A DNA stretch of 64,000 nt, from assembly GCA_026008535.1 (NCBI GenBank), contig BRKX01000011.1:47166183-47230182 (forward strand). The letters run 5' to 3'. How positions within the stretch are numbered: position 1 is the first letter of the stretch; each line of letters starts with the position of its first letter. The notes below the pieces were generated by a model, which saw only the letters and a program-made list of their open reading frames with translations, was not told the origin of the DNA and did no database searches. A program made the translations under genes and the position numbers. This stretch comes from Perilla frutescens (taxonomy: Eukaryota; Streptophyta; Magnoliopsida; Lamiales; Lamiaceae). Shown piece after piece: positions 11,321-23,068 of this stretch.

Positions 11321-12562
11321 TTATTCTAATGAATACAACATCATAATTCCATCCTTTATGTCATCATCCTCGTCCAGGGCATCCTGGTCAAGCAGTCCAT
11401 CCCACAATGCCCATTCCAGCGGTTCTCTGTTGCTCATCATGGATAAAGTAGAACGGCTTAGGTAATGAAATGTGTTCACAAAATTACAATTTTCTGTATC
11501 CGGGGGGTACTTCATTACTTCAAAGATGTTGAACGTTACTTTCTCCCCATCAAACTCACACATCAGTGTGCCTTTGTCCACATCAATTTTGGTTCGAGCT
11601 GTCTTCATGAAAGGCCTTCCCAGCAACAAAACTGAAGATTTTGAAGTCACTGTGCCCATGTCAAGCACATTAAAATCTGCTGGGAAAATAAGCTCGTCCA
11701 CCTTGACCAATACATCTTCAATGAGGCCTTCTGGATATACATTGGACCGGTCAGCAAGCTGAATGACCACACGGGTCTCCTTCAAAGGTCCAATTTTCAA
11801 TTCTTTGAACACCGACAAGGGCATTACGTTGATTGACGCCCCCAAATCCAGCATGGCCTTTTCAACTTTTCTGTCTCCAATTATGCAAGGGATCATGAAC
11901 ATCCCTGGATCATCACACTTCTTGGGTAACTTCCTTTGTATCACAGCTAATACATTCTCCCCAACTAGGAACCTGGCATCGTCATTGAATCGTATCTTTC
12001 TGGTACAAAGCTCCTTTAGAAATCGGGCATACCACGGCACTTGCTTAATTACCTCGATCAGTGGAATGTTGATCTCCACTTTGCTGAATACTTTTAGCAT
12101 CTCCCTGGTCTCCTCTTCTTTTCTATTCTGTGCCAATCTCCCTAGAAAGGGAGGTTTCCGTCTTTCTGGAGTGGGCATCTTGGCAGATTGCTTCAATTCC
12201 GGAATGGGCACAGCCTCAGTCTCCTCAGCTTCTTGTGCCTTGTCTTCTGTGGGAATTTTTTCTACTTCTTCCTCCAAGGGCACATCATCCTTCTCCTCTC
12301 TCGGCCTGACCATCTCTGGAAGCTCTTTTCCACTCCTCAATGCTACTACATTCACTTGTTCTCTTGGATTCTCGACCTGGGAAGGCAGCTTCCCATTTTT
12401 TTCCTCCATCTTGTGCATGGCTTGAGCCAATTGATTGATTTGCTTGCTCATGTGTGAGAGACCAGCTCGAGTCTCTTGCTTAAACTTCTCATTTTCCTCA
12501 GCCATAGCAAACACAAGATCTTTCAGCCTACTTGGCTTCCTTTTCTCCTCTGGTGGTGGCAA
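11321..12562 (-). pseudogene. Athila gag C-terminus and aspartic protease
   Basis: The protease would process the Gag-Pol polyprotein. After a charged linker there is a retropepsin-like domain around DLGASINVMPLSVFKELKIG, followed by QLADRSNVYPEGLIEDVLVKV and FPADFNVLDMG. The active-site triad reads DLGAS in place of the common D[TS]G, and DLGAS is usual in the Athila lineage. The frame is the same as gag upstream (one TAG at 12596-12598) and as RT downstream, from which two TAA codons separate it (11321-11323 and 11297-11299). A full-length ancestor was therefore probably one long gag-pol frame. Confidence 0.85.
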
Positions 12563-12595
12563 TGGGCGTCCAGGATGCCCATCCTCCGGCCTTCT

Positions 12596-13762
12596 CTATC
12601 TAAAATTTTCATGGTCTCTCCAGCCCGGATTATAAGTCTGGGAATGTGGATCATATCTTCTGGAATGCCCATTCTGGCCACCTATAGCATTCACTTTTTC
12701 CATTTCGTCTTGTAGAGTAGGGCATTCATCCGTGAAGGGAGATATGCTTTTGCATACCTCACAAGGTCTGGGCTTCCTCACCATGCTTGTATCGGACAAG
12801 ATTTTCTCGATTTTGTCGCACAATCTATCAATTCTGCTATCCTGGTCCAGTGCCCTCTCTGTTTCACTTACAACCCGAATGCCCTCTCCACCGAAGTCTC
12901 GGTTGTCTTCAGCCATCTCCGTGAGGATTTTGAATGCTTCAACAGGTTGTTTGTTCAAAATAGATCCTCCACACGAGGCATTCACGATCGTCCTCTCATG
13001 TGGTCTCAATCCTCCGACGAAATACTGAATCAAGTCATGTTCAGTAATCTGGTGTTGTGGGCATTTTGCCAGCATCACCTTGAATCTTCCCCAGTAGTCA
13101 TAGAATCTTTCGTTAGTTCCCATCTTCAGGCTCCCTATCCTTCTTCTCATTTCTTGCACTCTGGATGCTGGGAAATATTTCTCCAAAAACTTCTGTTGAA
13201 GTTGTCTCCATGTGGTCACAGCGCCAGTGGGTAATGTGTACAGCCAGTCCCGTGCCCCATCTTGAAGAGTAAAAGGGAACGAGACCAACCGCACATACTC
13301 TTCTCGTCCATGGTCGGATGGTTGAGTCTGGCAAACCATCTCAAAATCTTGCAGATGCCTTTGTGGATCCTCTCCAGGAATTCCGTGAAACTTCGGCAAG
13401 ATCTGGATAAAGTTTGCATGAATATCCCAGTTCTGAGTCACAGCTGGGAGTGTAATGCCCATTGGGCGCAGATTCATGTTGGTCGGAAAGACCAACTGCC
13501 TTAAAGTCCTGTTATCATCCGCATTGCCATTCGCTGCATTCCCATTTGCGGCCATGTTGATGTTGTGGCCGTTCTCAAACTGTCCTTCTTCCTCGTGCCC
13601 TTCGTCTCCTTGATCTTCTTGATCCTCTGGTGGTGGTGTGGGCTCACGAGGTCTGTTTGCTGCTTGGCGTGCCATCTTCACTGCTGCCCTGTTTTTCCTC
13701 GAAGTCTTCTCTATCTCTGGATCGTACAATAGAGTCTCTTCTGAAGAGCCCCTGGGCATCAA
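12596..13762 (-). pseudogene. Athila gag (capsid/nucleocapsid)
   Basis: The Retrotrans_gag domain lies around FIQILPKFHGIPGEDPQRHLQDFEMVC and FPFTLQDGARDWLYTLPTG, with WRQLQQKFLEKYFP and FMVGGL-like YFVGGLRPHERT. This protein would form the virus-like particle in the cytoplasm. Near the C-terminus a degenerate zinc knuckle reads CEVCKSISPFTDEC; the expected His of the CCHC pattern is Pro. The frame starts in the leader just inside the primer-binding site; the first ATG is at 13759. It ends at an in-frame TAG (12596-12598), and the same frame continues into the protease. Confidence 0.87.
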
Positions 13763-13807
13763 CTTCCAGGCTCACCAATTGTGGAAGATAAAATCACTAG
13801 AAACCAG

Positions 13808-13825
13808 CTCCCCGGCAACGGCGCC
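13808..13825 (-). promoter_or_regulatory. Primer-binding site, tRNA-Asp type
   Basis: The plus strand reads TCCCCGGCAACGGCGCCA, which equals the 3' end of plant tRNA-Asp(GTC) including CCA as I know it. It lies four bases inside the 5' LTR. Use of tRNA-Asp fits the Athila lineage and fixes the element orientation as minus. Confidence 0.88.
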
Positions 13826-13829
13826 AATT

Positions 13830-15418
13830 TTGACGCGCTGTCGTTTCGCGCTAAAAAATATATTTATAAACTCCTGTGCCCACAGCGAGCGTAGCTAGCC
13901 AATGAGTACGGGTCGATCCCATAGAGAGCTGTTGCGATTCTATCTTCAAGTAACCAATCACAAAGGGGGTTTTGGTGTTGTCACTAAACTGAATGTAAAT
14001 CTGCAAAATAAACTAAAGAAAATATCAAATAACAAAAGGTTCTGGCATTTGAATTAGAATTTGGTTAAACATAAAACAACTCGATCATGGGCACACCGAT
14101 TTTCATACATGATAGGTCATCTAGTTATGGTGACCGGATTTCTCTCATGCGTCTCCTCATCCATCCTTTCATTTTAGGTTTAAAAGTGATTCCTCTTCGA
14201 TTAAACCCCTAACCAGTCACCCACCTCCCGATTCCTCTAAGAGATGTAAGCAAGCAAGCAGCAGTGTGCCCTAGACGGACCCAGATCTGTTGTGTTCAAC
14301 TGATTCCTCTTGTGCCCACAACACCCCATTAATTCTCTTATTACTATATGAACCAACACACAGTCACGATTCGTCAATTCAATTAATAGTGGTGTGCCCT
14401 CTTTACCTAACGAGTGATCAGCCACATTGGGCACTTCAGACATACACTCACGTGGAACAAGGCACAAGAATTAATGAAAACTAATCATGCATTACTATGC
14501 CCATTTTGGCCTCACGAGTCCAGATTTATGCTTAAACCAATTTCATCATTCAAACGCCAGAATTAAAGATCTAGCCGAGAAGGCTAGACATAATTAAACT
14601 TGCAGAATTTAAAGACATAAAAATAAATAAGAACTTACGGATTTAATTAAGCAAAAACTCGACTCCAACGTCGATAAACACGAACATAACCTAAGTCCCG
14701 AAGGTTTAAGACCTTTCGGATTGTTTGGCTGCCTAAGCAGCGTACGGAAAATAAATTGCAGAAATGTAAAGTGTTTCAGAGTGTCTAAAAGCTTCTTTTT
14801 CCAGAAATTAAACTTGTTTAAATAGTTACATTTCCGAGTAGAGTTTCCCCCACAGGCGGGGGTCTTCAGCTGAAAATCCGGAACGGCGTGCCCTTGCTGA
14901 CCTTGACTGGATAAGCTTTAGCTTCAACAAATCCCTATTTTTTAGGGATTGCTCTTATCTCTTTAGATTGAGCTTATCTCCTCGTCTGAGCTTATCCTTT
15001 TGTTGCAGCACCTTCCAGGAGTCCAGCTTAGCTCCAACTCTCCCGCGGATATGTAGCTATCCTTCCACCAGCTGTCCTTCAATTGAATCCCGAATTTCAC
15101 TGGAATGCCCATTCTGCCCTGTGGTCGAGTCTGTGCGAGTACTATGGGCACGACATCATCTGTCAGCTCCATCCGTATCTGATATGCCCACTTCACCGAC
15201 CGAATGTGGGATGGATACTGAGGACGTCCCCTGTGCCTCTGATGAACATATGTGCGAGATAATCGTGCATATTTGGGCATAAAATGCCCCTTCCGCCAGA
15301 CTCGACTCTTAGAATGCCCTTTGACCGCAACCTGGTTCTTTTCGACTCAAAACACACTAAAAAGGACATTTGTATAGGATAAAATGCCCATAAAAACACG
15401 AAATAAATGGACTTATCA
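13830..15418 (-). repeat. Athila 5' LTR
   Basis: This copy is about 1.59 kb and matches 3390-4950. By eye it differs at about 25 bases plus a 27-bp segment near 14590 that is absent from the other copy. It ends ...GGACTTATCA and is followed directly by GCCCT, the target duplication. As the 5' LTR of a minus-strand element it should carry the promoter, reading leftward. One TATA-like word near the outer edge of the other LTR (CTATATAAAT on the element strand) reads CTATACAAAT here. Confidence 0.93.
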
Positions 15419-15423
15419 GCCCT

Positions 15424-16638
15424 AGAGTCTAAAAAGAGGTTTTGAAAATAATGAATGACGTGATCAGCAATACAGTCCTTGTCATGCACTAGCTCACCAT
15501 CAATGGACAAAACCGATATAGTGGCCCTAGCTCGACGAGCTTTAATACTCCCATGAAAGAATTTAGTGTTCCGATCGCCATCATTAAGCCAATTAATACG
15601 GCTTTGTTGCTTCATATGATCAGACTTGACTAATAATAGACCATTAATCTCCGCTTGGAGTGCAACTTCATCATCCAATAATTTCTCCGTATACCCTGTT
15701 AGTGAAATCTGCTCTTGAAGCTCTCCAAGTTTAGCCTCCAGACTACAAATCATACTATTAAAGTTAACAAAAATATGAGTATTCCATTCTCTAAGAACCC
15801 ATTTTAATCTTTTAAGCTTCATCATAACAATGCGAATCTGGCTTCTTTCATCAATATGCAACTCCTACGATTCACGCACTGTACTCAAGAAGGAGTCATG
15901 AGTAATCCACATATTCCAGAAGCGAAATGGACGAGGACCAATCCTTTCAGCCATCAAACATTTAACAATAAGAGGCGAGTGATCCGAACACATCCTCGGA
16001 AGAAGAGTAGCCGTGATCCCCTCCCATATATCATTAAATGAATCCGAAACAAGAGCTCGATCAATCTTACTCTCAGTAACCTGCGGATAAAATCTCCTAG
16101 TCGACCAAGAGAAGAATAAACCATTAGAATTCAATTCAGAGACACCCAAATCTCCAATAAAATTATTAAAATCCATGCATGCTTGTGGAGAAGACTTCGA
16201 CTTTCCACATCTTTCATGAGAACCATGAATAGCATTAAAATCCCCCATAATTATGAATTTACCATGAAGCGCACTGAGTTCCATCCACAACTCACGTCTC
16301 TTGATATAAGAAGAGGAACCATGCACTACCGCCACCATGTAATCAAAATTCTGAAAATTAACCTTCACCATGACACATTGAGGAGAGGAAAAGGAAATTG
16401 AGGCTACTACTCCATTAGAAACAAAAATCCAAATGTTAGACATCATAGTTCCTCGATCATTTTGAAAAAGAGGCACCAACCCCAAAGACCTCCAATAAAT
16501 CATAGAAATATTGCAAAAACGAACTCTCGGCTCAATCAAACCTAACACTACAGGTTTTAAAGCCTGTACATGTTTCCGTAACATATTTTGGGATATTTCA
16601 GTAGCAATCCCAAAAATATTCCACGTCATCAAATTCAT
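15424..16638 (-). pseudogene. LINE ORF2, N-terminal part: APE-type endonuclease
   Basis: The endonuclease nicks target DNA to prime reverse transcription. Motifs of the exonuclease-endonuclease-phosphatase fold are in order: MTWNIFG, GLIEPR, GDFNAI, SKIDRALVS and the final SDHSPL. It is followed by the linker typical of plant L1 ORF2, with LNDGDRNTKFFH and RRARATISVL. The start overlaps the ORF1 stop as ATGA (16635-16638), which suggests coupled translation. One in-frame TAG at 15865-15867 sits just after the endonuclease; otherwise the frame is open to the Athila junction and continues in phase at 3384. Confidence 0.88.
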
Positions 16639-18389
16639 TGATTTTGAGGAGAGTTTCGCAGGGAATTAACATTCTCTGCCGCCAAACCTGTACCCTTAAA
16701 TCCAGCAGCCCTATCCATATTTTTCAAGGCAGTAGTGTTAGCTTCAGCAAGCATATATGGGGTCAACGTTTCCTGTTCATTATTTCCTTCGACTCCAACT
16801 TGTTTAAGGCAACCAGATCGGCGTAACTCTGAAGCAGCTGTAATTATTCTCTTTGTATATGCACGCAGAGGAGCAGCTGTTGGATCACTATCTAGCCCAC
16901 GTGCCTCATTACTTTTATCTGCCACCACTGCTTCATCCTGAGGCTGTTCCACGCCTGCATGAGCCGATTCTTTAAATAAAACCATAGGCCGATTAACAGC
17001 ATCTCCCATTGGGAATTGATTCTGCACTTGATTATCCAAAGTAGCATTAGGGGCAGTATCATTCTCCTCATTCACGGCCTCTCTATTTTCAATCTTAACC
17101 TCACTTGTATCCTGACTTTCTTCCGACCATCGATCTCCACTCTCCACGGCTGGAATAGGAACTGTTACCTCCATTAGCATATCCAATGCATTTGGCTTAT
17201 CTGCAAGAATGGCAAATGCGTTTGGCTTATCTGCAAGAACAGAGAAATTGTTCGAAATTGGGATAGAGTTATCCTCTCTTCCTGGTGCAGCAGGTCCTCT
17301 TCCGAATACTCTTTCCACCCATTCTTTCGTACCATTCTTCTTAGGCACCCCCTCATTCACCTGCTTCCGTGTCTCTTTCAAAGAAATTTGTCCCTCAGAT
17401 TGGGCACCTGATTCCTTGACAGTCCCAGCAACTCCAGATTTATTTTCTTTGACCGAGGCTTTAGAATTCCTACACTTATCTGAAGCATGTCCAACAGCTT
17501 GACAATGCTAACAAAAAGCTGGAAGACTCTCATAATACACATCGACAAAAAAAGAGGTTGCACCCTATCAATCATAACAGAAGTCTGCAACATTGAAGCC
17601 ATATCAACTTCCAGTAACACACGAGCATAATGCCCTACTATTCCATGCAATGTATTTCCATCTATTTTAAGAGGAGTGTGCCAACTGAACGACCGATGCC
17701 AACTAAGATTTTCGGGTGCCAATATTCAACCGGCAAATTATATAAACGAACCCAAGCTTGAGCCAAGGTGGAATTAATTTTGTAAGGTGTAAAATCCGGC
17801 ACCCAGTCTTGAATTTTCAAGAAATCGGGATTCAAATTCCAAGACGCCGACCAACTTTCAATTGATCCGCAGCACAATTAAATTGCAAAGTAAAGAAACC
17901 TTTACCAATTGATATCAAACGCCAATCCATAGACGGAGTCCATAGCTTCTGCAATCTAGGTTTCAAGTCAATCGCCGACCAGGGCTTATCTCCTTTCAAC
18001 ATAATTAATCTTCCAATTAAAGAAAACTGAAACTTTCCTAATTGGTCTTGATACAAGTCATCCGGAATCGCGATAGAGGAAAAATCTCCTCGCTTGACGG
18101 GGAGGATTCTAGAAAGTGATGTCGTGAACAGATCATGATGTTGATCAGATGATGATGCCTTTACCGCAGCAGAATACGAAGGGATTTTCGTGGCATGCAT
18201 GTGCAAAGAAACTCCTAATTGAGAATTAGGGTTCGCGACGGGTTCTTGAGCGTGGGGATTTTTTCCTAATTCTCGAGAGGATAAATTAGGAGAAGTATCA
18301 TCTGAAGGTCATGAGGACACAGTAGACAGAGATGGATTGCCGGAGCCCAGCAAAAGGGACGGTGAAAGGTCCGGCGGTAGGGATTGCAT
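16635..18389 (-). pseudogene. LINE ORF1 (DUF4283, zinc knuckle), decayed
   Basis: ORF1 proteins bind element RNA. The start at 18389 (MQSLPPDLSPSLLLG) is in frame with the DUF4283-like segment (GKFQFSLIGRLIMLKGDKPW, WTPSMDWRLISIGKGFFTLQF). A TGA at 18309-18311 interrupts the N-terminus. Frame changes occur near 17850 and 17690 and again near 17540, which returns to the original frame. A CCHC knuckle (C..C.AVGHASDKC) has a TAG at 17508-17510 inside it. The C-terminal 250 residues are polar and Asn/Glu-rich, as usual for this ORF, and end at the ATGA overlap with ORF2. Confidence 0.8.
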
Positions 18390-18430
18390 GACTAGCGAAA
18401 TCGGTAATTAGGAGATGAGAGAGAAGAGAG

Positions 18431-18870
18431 CATAATGTGCCCTGATATGCTGAATTAATATTTTCGAGGACTGTTGTATTCAACTGCTCTGCTCTTAAAT
18501 CTTTTGAAATCTGATCATTGCCTAAACTTAAGTGACGGTGCAGGTTGCCAACCGATTTGTAATTTTACTGATTGGTTCTGGATGATAATTCAGTTGAGCT
18601 CACTTTTCCATTTCGTTTTGTCTTGCCTTTGTTTTTTTAATGGTGCACATTCTTTATCTTTATATATATTAAGATTAAGATTAAGATTAAAATTAAGATT
18701 GTTCGGAAAATTGTCTGTGACTGACTGGACTTAGAAAATGTTGGTAAAATTTGAAGTGGGCTATTACTTCACCACTGAATAGATCCAGTCTTTCTAAAAG
18801 GCACTTAATGATGGTTAGTGGCAATTAGATGTGATATTAGCGAAAGTGACGTGGAGTCAAAAAAAGTTGA
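18431..18870. other. Intergenic, with an (ATTAAG)n microsatellite
   Basis: No gene is seen. A short imperfect ATTAAG repeat occupies 18668-18700. The stretch separates the LINE from the leader of the receptor-kinase pseudogene. Confidence 0.6.
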
Positions 18871-18877
18871 AAGCGTT

Positions 18878-18879
<2 letters not shown>

Positions 18880-18918
<39 letters not shown>
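18880..18918. repeat. Compound (CT)n(CA)n microsatellite
   Basis: CT units at 18880-18896 pass directly into CA units up to 18918. CT-rich tracts are common near plant transcription start regions, and this one precedes the proposed leader exon of the kinase pseudogene. Confidence 0.9.
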
Positions 18919-21203
18919 CATTCTGCATTCAGCAAGTGACCCTTGCTCTCTCTCTCGAACATTCCCACCTCTAATTAAGCACACATATCGCCTTCTCAAG
19001 TCTCAACTAGTTTTTTTTTTTTTTTTTTTAGTAATCATTTTTGCCAATGCAGCTCGCCCGTTCCTCAAATAATGCAGTTTCCTCTCTTTCTGCCAAATTA
19101 ATCAATTTCTGTCACCAAATTGGAAGAAAAGGCTCCAGGTTTGATCCTCAAGTTCACCATTCTCGATCGAGCCCAAAATATTCATCGTGAAAATTTCTGG
19201 GCTCCTCGGCATGCTTTCAGGTAAGCTTGCAAAAAACCTTTGCTTTCATACATTTACATATTAGTTTATCTATGTTTCGATCAAGAAAGTAAGTGAGTGA
19301 GTGAAGGGTGTGTTTTTGTTTTTATTTTTCCTATTTTGCTTTTGAATTGGATTAACTGAAGTGGGGAGAAAGGTGTTTGCTTGCAGATCTGAGTGAGCTG
19401 AATTTTGTACTTGTTTCAGAAATGGTCAAATTTGTTGTGCTTTATTTATTTATTTTTTTCAATTCAGGATGGTTGGGAAATTTAATTTTGATTTTTGTTA
19501 TGTTAAATTCTTCCATTTGCTATCTTTATCTATTTAATAATAAAATCTTTGCTAAAAATAGGGAAACTCATTGCTAATTTTAAAAATTATTTTTTTATTA
19601 TTAATATTAATTCACTAATAATATTTTATTATTAAATGTGAATCACTCCCGTAAAAGCACACATGTATACTTGGAAAAAAAAAGAATGTTGCACACAGTA
19701 ACAATTCATATATTTTTTTCATAATTTGAGCCTAATTTGAATTTCAAAATTAGATTAAAATAATCAATTTTTTTTGTTAGACTACTCAATCACCGTAATA
19801 ACAAATGTACAAATTTTTATAATTCATAATAGTTGTAAATTAATTTTGTTTTATTATGATATTTTTTTTTTCATAATTATAATCTCTAGCAAATAAAATT
19901 ATATATATCTCTCACCTATGCATGGAGATACCTAGTGGTTTGGAAGGATGGTGACTTTTTAAAATACACACCTTTTCATTCTAGGATTCTCTTTGGAAAG
20001 AACTTTGGATTCTTTTTTATTTTCTTGACTTCTTTTGTTTTTCCCTTTAAAATAATTTATTTCTAAATGAATGTCAACGAGTTTTCTTCACAGCTTTCTA
20101 CTCTAATTGTAAGGGCTTTTTTAATAAGATTTTATATTTTTTTTAAATAAAAGTATAAAAGTATTTTGCCGTTGCAACTATACAGTGCAAAGGAAATCTC
20201 CTGTGCTATTCTCCACATTTTGGAGGATATTTAATCATCTAGATTCTTGGTTTATCTTTGAACTTGCCATATACAACACTACTTGTGGAATTCTATGGTA
20301 AATGATTTTATACCAACTTTTTACTAATTTTAGTCTTTTAAAACCTCTTTTTTTTAAACAAACAAACAAACGAAATCTTGACCAACTTGAAGTTAAAAAA
20401 CATAGTGGTTGCAACCTTTTAACCCCTTGTCTTTTATTTCTCTATATATCTTTCTCATGTTTTTTAATTTCGATTTTTTTATTGTAGATCGCATACAGTT
20501 CAACCCAGAATTAGCTTAATTTTGGAATCTCGGCAGAATATTTTATGATCATTATGACATGAATTACAAAGTGAATAATTTTGCAAATTTAAAATGATTG
20601 TGTGATTTTTTTTTTCTTTTCTAGTTTAAATGCAAGTTGCCAATTACCACTAATAAATCTTATTTCATTTCTTATTTACCTTTGGTTACTCCTTGGAAAA
20701 CAAAGCCAAAGACATGAAGGAATTAAATAAATTGCACCATGTATCCACCATTTGGTGTTTGCTATAGACCACACTTCACTCTACAATGGTAAAACTCTAT
20801 TTGTCATGGGACTCATGGCAGCCTTCCAATTTTTTCTTCTGGAACAAAATTATATACAATGCACTATGAAGAGATCTGCAATGTTTGATTCGCATTCTTG
20901 TACAGAAGCATTTTCATATTGCCCATGAAACGATATTTTTTCTTCTTCAAATCTAACGTGTAGGTTTAGAGGTTTCCTTCTCCTGACTCCTGAGTACGTT
21001 GATCCTGTAAAGTTTAGCGTCACTTTTAATCCACCCTTGCCTCCATCACAAATGCTTCAGCCTCGTCTTATGTTTTGTTTTGCATTGTCTTTTTATTCAT
21101 TCAGTGCCTTGTTTGGTCTGCTAGTAAGCTAACTTCCTATATTCTCTCTAGCCTGACATGTTATCATGAAAACGACGATACTTACCCTTTCTTCTTGCTG
21201 CAG
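18919..21203 (+). other. Probable 5' leader exon and long leader intron of the kinase pseudogene
   Basis: A leader exon probably ends at TTTCAG|GTAAGCTT near 19220. The next plausible acceptor is TTGCTGCAG at 21195-21203, just before the coding start. The two would enclose a 2-kb AT-rich, T-rich intron with no coding frame. Receptor kinases of this subfamily often have an intron in the 5' UTR, but without transcript data the leader boundaries are inferred. Confidence 0.45.
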
Positions 21204-21214
21204 TGGATATGTTT

Positions 21215-23068
21215 ATGAAAATTCGCTCTTCCTTCTGTCATTTTCTGTCTTCAGCCTCTGGCTCTTGGTGATTTGGACTCAGATAGACAAGCCCTTCTGG
21301 CATTTTCTACTGTTGTTCCCCACGGGAGGAACCTCAACTGGGATCCTTCGTCACCTATCTGCACGACTTGGACAGGCATAAATTGTACTATCGATGGTAA
21401 AACTGTGATTGGATTACGACTACCTGGGATTGGACTTACTGGTCCGATTCCTGAAAACACTCTTGGAAAGTTAGACTCCCTGAGGGTTCTCAGCCTGAGA
21501 TCCAATCTCCTTAGTGGTAATCTACCTTCCGATATCCTTTCACTCCCTTCTCTCAGCTACCTCTTCCTCCAGTATAATAACTTTTCTGGTGACATACCAC
21601 TTCTCTCCCCCCTCGCCTCGCTGTTCTTGATCTTTCATTTAATACATTGACTGGAAGTATTCCACTAACCATTCAGAATCTGACTGAACTTACTGCATTG
21701 ACCCTTAACAACAATTCACTTTCAGGATCAATTCTTGATATTGGTCTCACTCGCCTAAGACGCTTTGATCTAAGCTACAACCATCTTAATGGTAGTATCC
21801 CGTCATCTCTGCAGAAGTTTCCTAGTTCTTCTTTCATCGGGAATTCATTGTGTGGGCCACCTTTAGATGTTTGCTTGAATGCTCTTCCACCTAGCCCTGC
21901 CCCCAGTTCGTTTCTACCACCCTCGGGGGCCCCTCTAGGTGGAAGCTCCAAGAAGAAACTTCCATTGGGAGCTATTATTGCCATTGCATCAGGAGGTGCC
22001 ATACTGCTATTTCTTCTAGTTTTAATATTGTTCTTATGCTGCTTTAAGAGAAGTGAGAATGATGATTCTGCTGAGCCGAAAGTCAAGTCTTCTAGTGCTG
22101 GGAGGAGTGAGAAGCCCGGAGAGGAGTTTGGCAGTGGGGTGCAAGAACCTGATAAAAACAAGTTAGTCTTCTTCGAAGGGTGTTTATACAATTTCGATCT
22201 TGAGGACTTATTGAGGGCATCGGCTGAAGTCCTGGGAAAAGGTGGTTTCGGGACTGGGTACAAGGCAGTCTTGGAGGAGTCAACTACCGTTGTTGTGAAA
22301 AGATTGAAAGAGGTCAGTGCTGGGAAGAAAGATTTTGAACAACAAATGGAAACAATCGGGAGAGTTGGGCGGCATCCAAATGTTGTGCCATTACGCGGTT
22401 ATTATTACTCCAAGGATGAAAAACTCCTTGTCCATGATTACTATCCGACTGGAAGCTTGGCAGCTCTATTGCATGGTATCTCTCTCTCTCTCTCACTTTC
22501 CATCTTTTTTTCGTGTGTGATGTTCAATTCTTGATCATATATATTCATTTTTGAATATTTGTTGGACTCGTGGCAAACAGGATGCAAGGCTGCTGGAAAA
22601 GCTCCTCTGGATTGGGAATCTAGAGTGAGAATATCCCTTGGGGCAGCACGAGGCGTTGCTCATCTGCACAATCTAGGTGGTCCAAGATTTACTCATGGGA
22701 ACATAAAATCCTCAAATGTCCTCCTGAGCCAAGATCTAGATGGTTGCGTCTCGGGTGGGTTTTGGCGTAGCCCCTCTCATGAACTATCCAGCCACACCCC
22801 GGTATGCAGGCTACCAGGCTCCAGAGGTGATGGAAGCACGAAAACACAGCCACAAGTCCGACGTGTACAGTTTTGGGGTAATGTTGCTGGAGTTGCATAC
22901 TGGAAAACAACCGAATCAATCTCCAGGGCGTGATGAGTTAGTTGATCTGCCGAGATGGGTGCAGTCAGTAGTTCGGGAGGAGTGGACGGCCGAGGTGTTC
23001 GACGTAGAGCTGATGAGGTTCGAAAACAACGAAGAAGAGATGGTGCAGATGCTGCAGATAGGCATGGT
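21215..23068 (+). pseudogene. LRR-III receptor-like kinase pseudogene
   Basis: The sequence resembles the probable inactive receptor kinases of the At5g58300 type: a signal peptide, the N-terminal LRR cap (LDSDRQALLAFSTVVPHGR...), about five LRRs, a transmembrane helix (AIIAIASGGAILLFLLVLIL), then a kinase domain with LGKGGFGTGYKA and VVVKRLKE. A normal intron interrupts it at 22476-22580, so it is not a processed copy. Lesions: an extra A after ATG AAA at the start; a frame change in a C6 tract near 21612; a disrupted activation-loop DFG near 22755 with loss of Asp and frame; and loss of homology after MLQIGM near 23066, so the kinase C-terminus is missing. Confidence 0.85.

Larger units (their letters stand above)
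3390..15418 (-). mobile_element. Athila-type Ty3/gypsy LTR retrotransposon
   Basis: This is a complete 12.0-kb element on the minus strand. It has LTRs of about 1.56 and 1.59 kb, a tRNA-Asp primer-binding site, a polypurine tract, gag, protease, RT/RNase H and integrase, then an additional downstream ORF region typical of the Athila lineage. It sits in LINE ORF2 with a GCCCT duplication. The LTRs differ at about 25 positions by eye (about 1.6%) plus a 27-28-bp indel, so insertion is fairly recent. It cannot be autonomous: the RT has an internal deletion, and gag-pol and the downstream ORF carry several stops. Confidence 0.93.
15419..18430 (-). mobile_element. LINE (L1-like), 5' half
   Basis: The 5' half of the interrupted LINE holds ORF1 and the endonuclease half of ORF2. 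It begins with the second GCCCT copy at 15419-15423. The ORF1 start codon is at 18389 and little sequence precedes it, so the 5' UTR is short or truncated. The junction to unique DNA somewhere between 18390 and 18480 is not resolved and no LINE target duplication was found. Confidence 0.85.
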
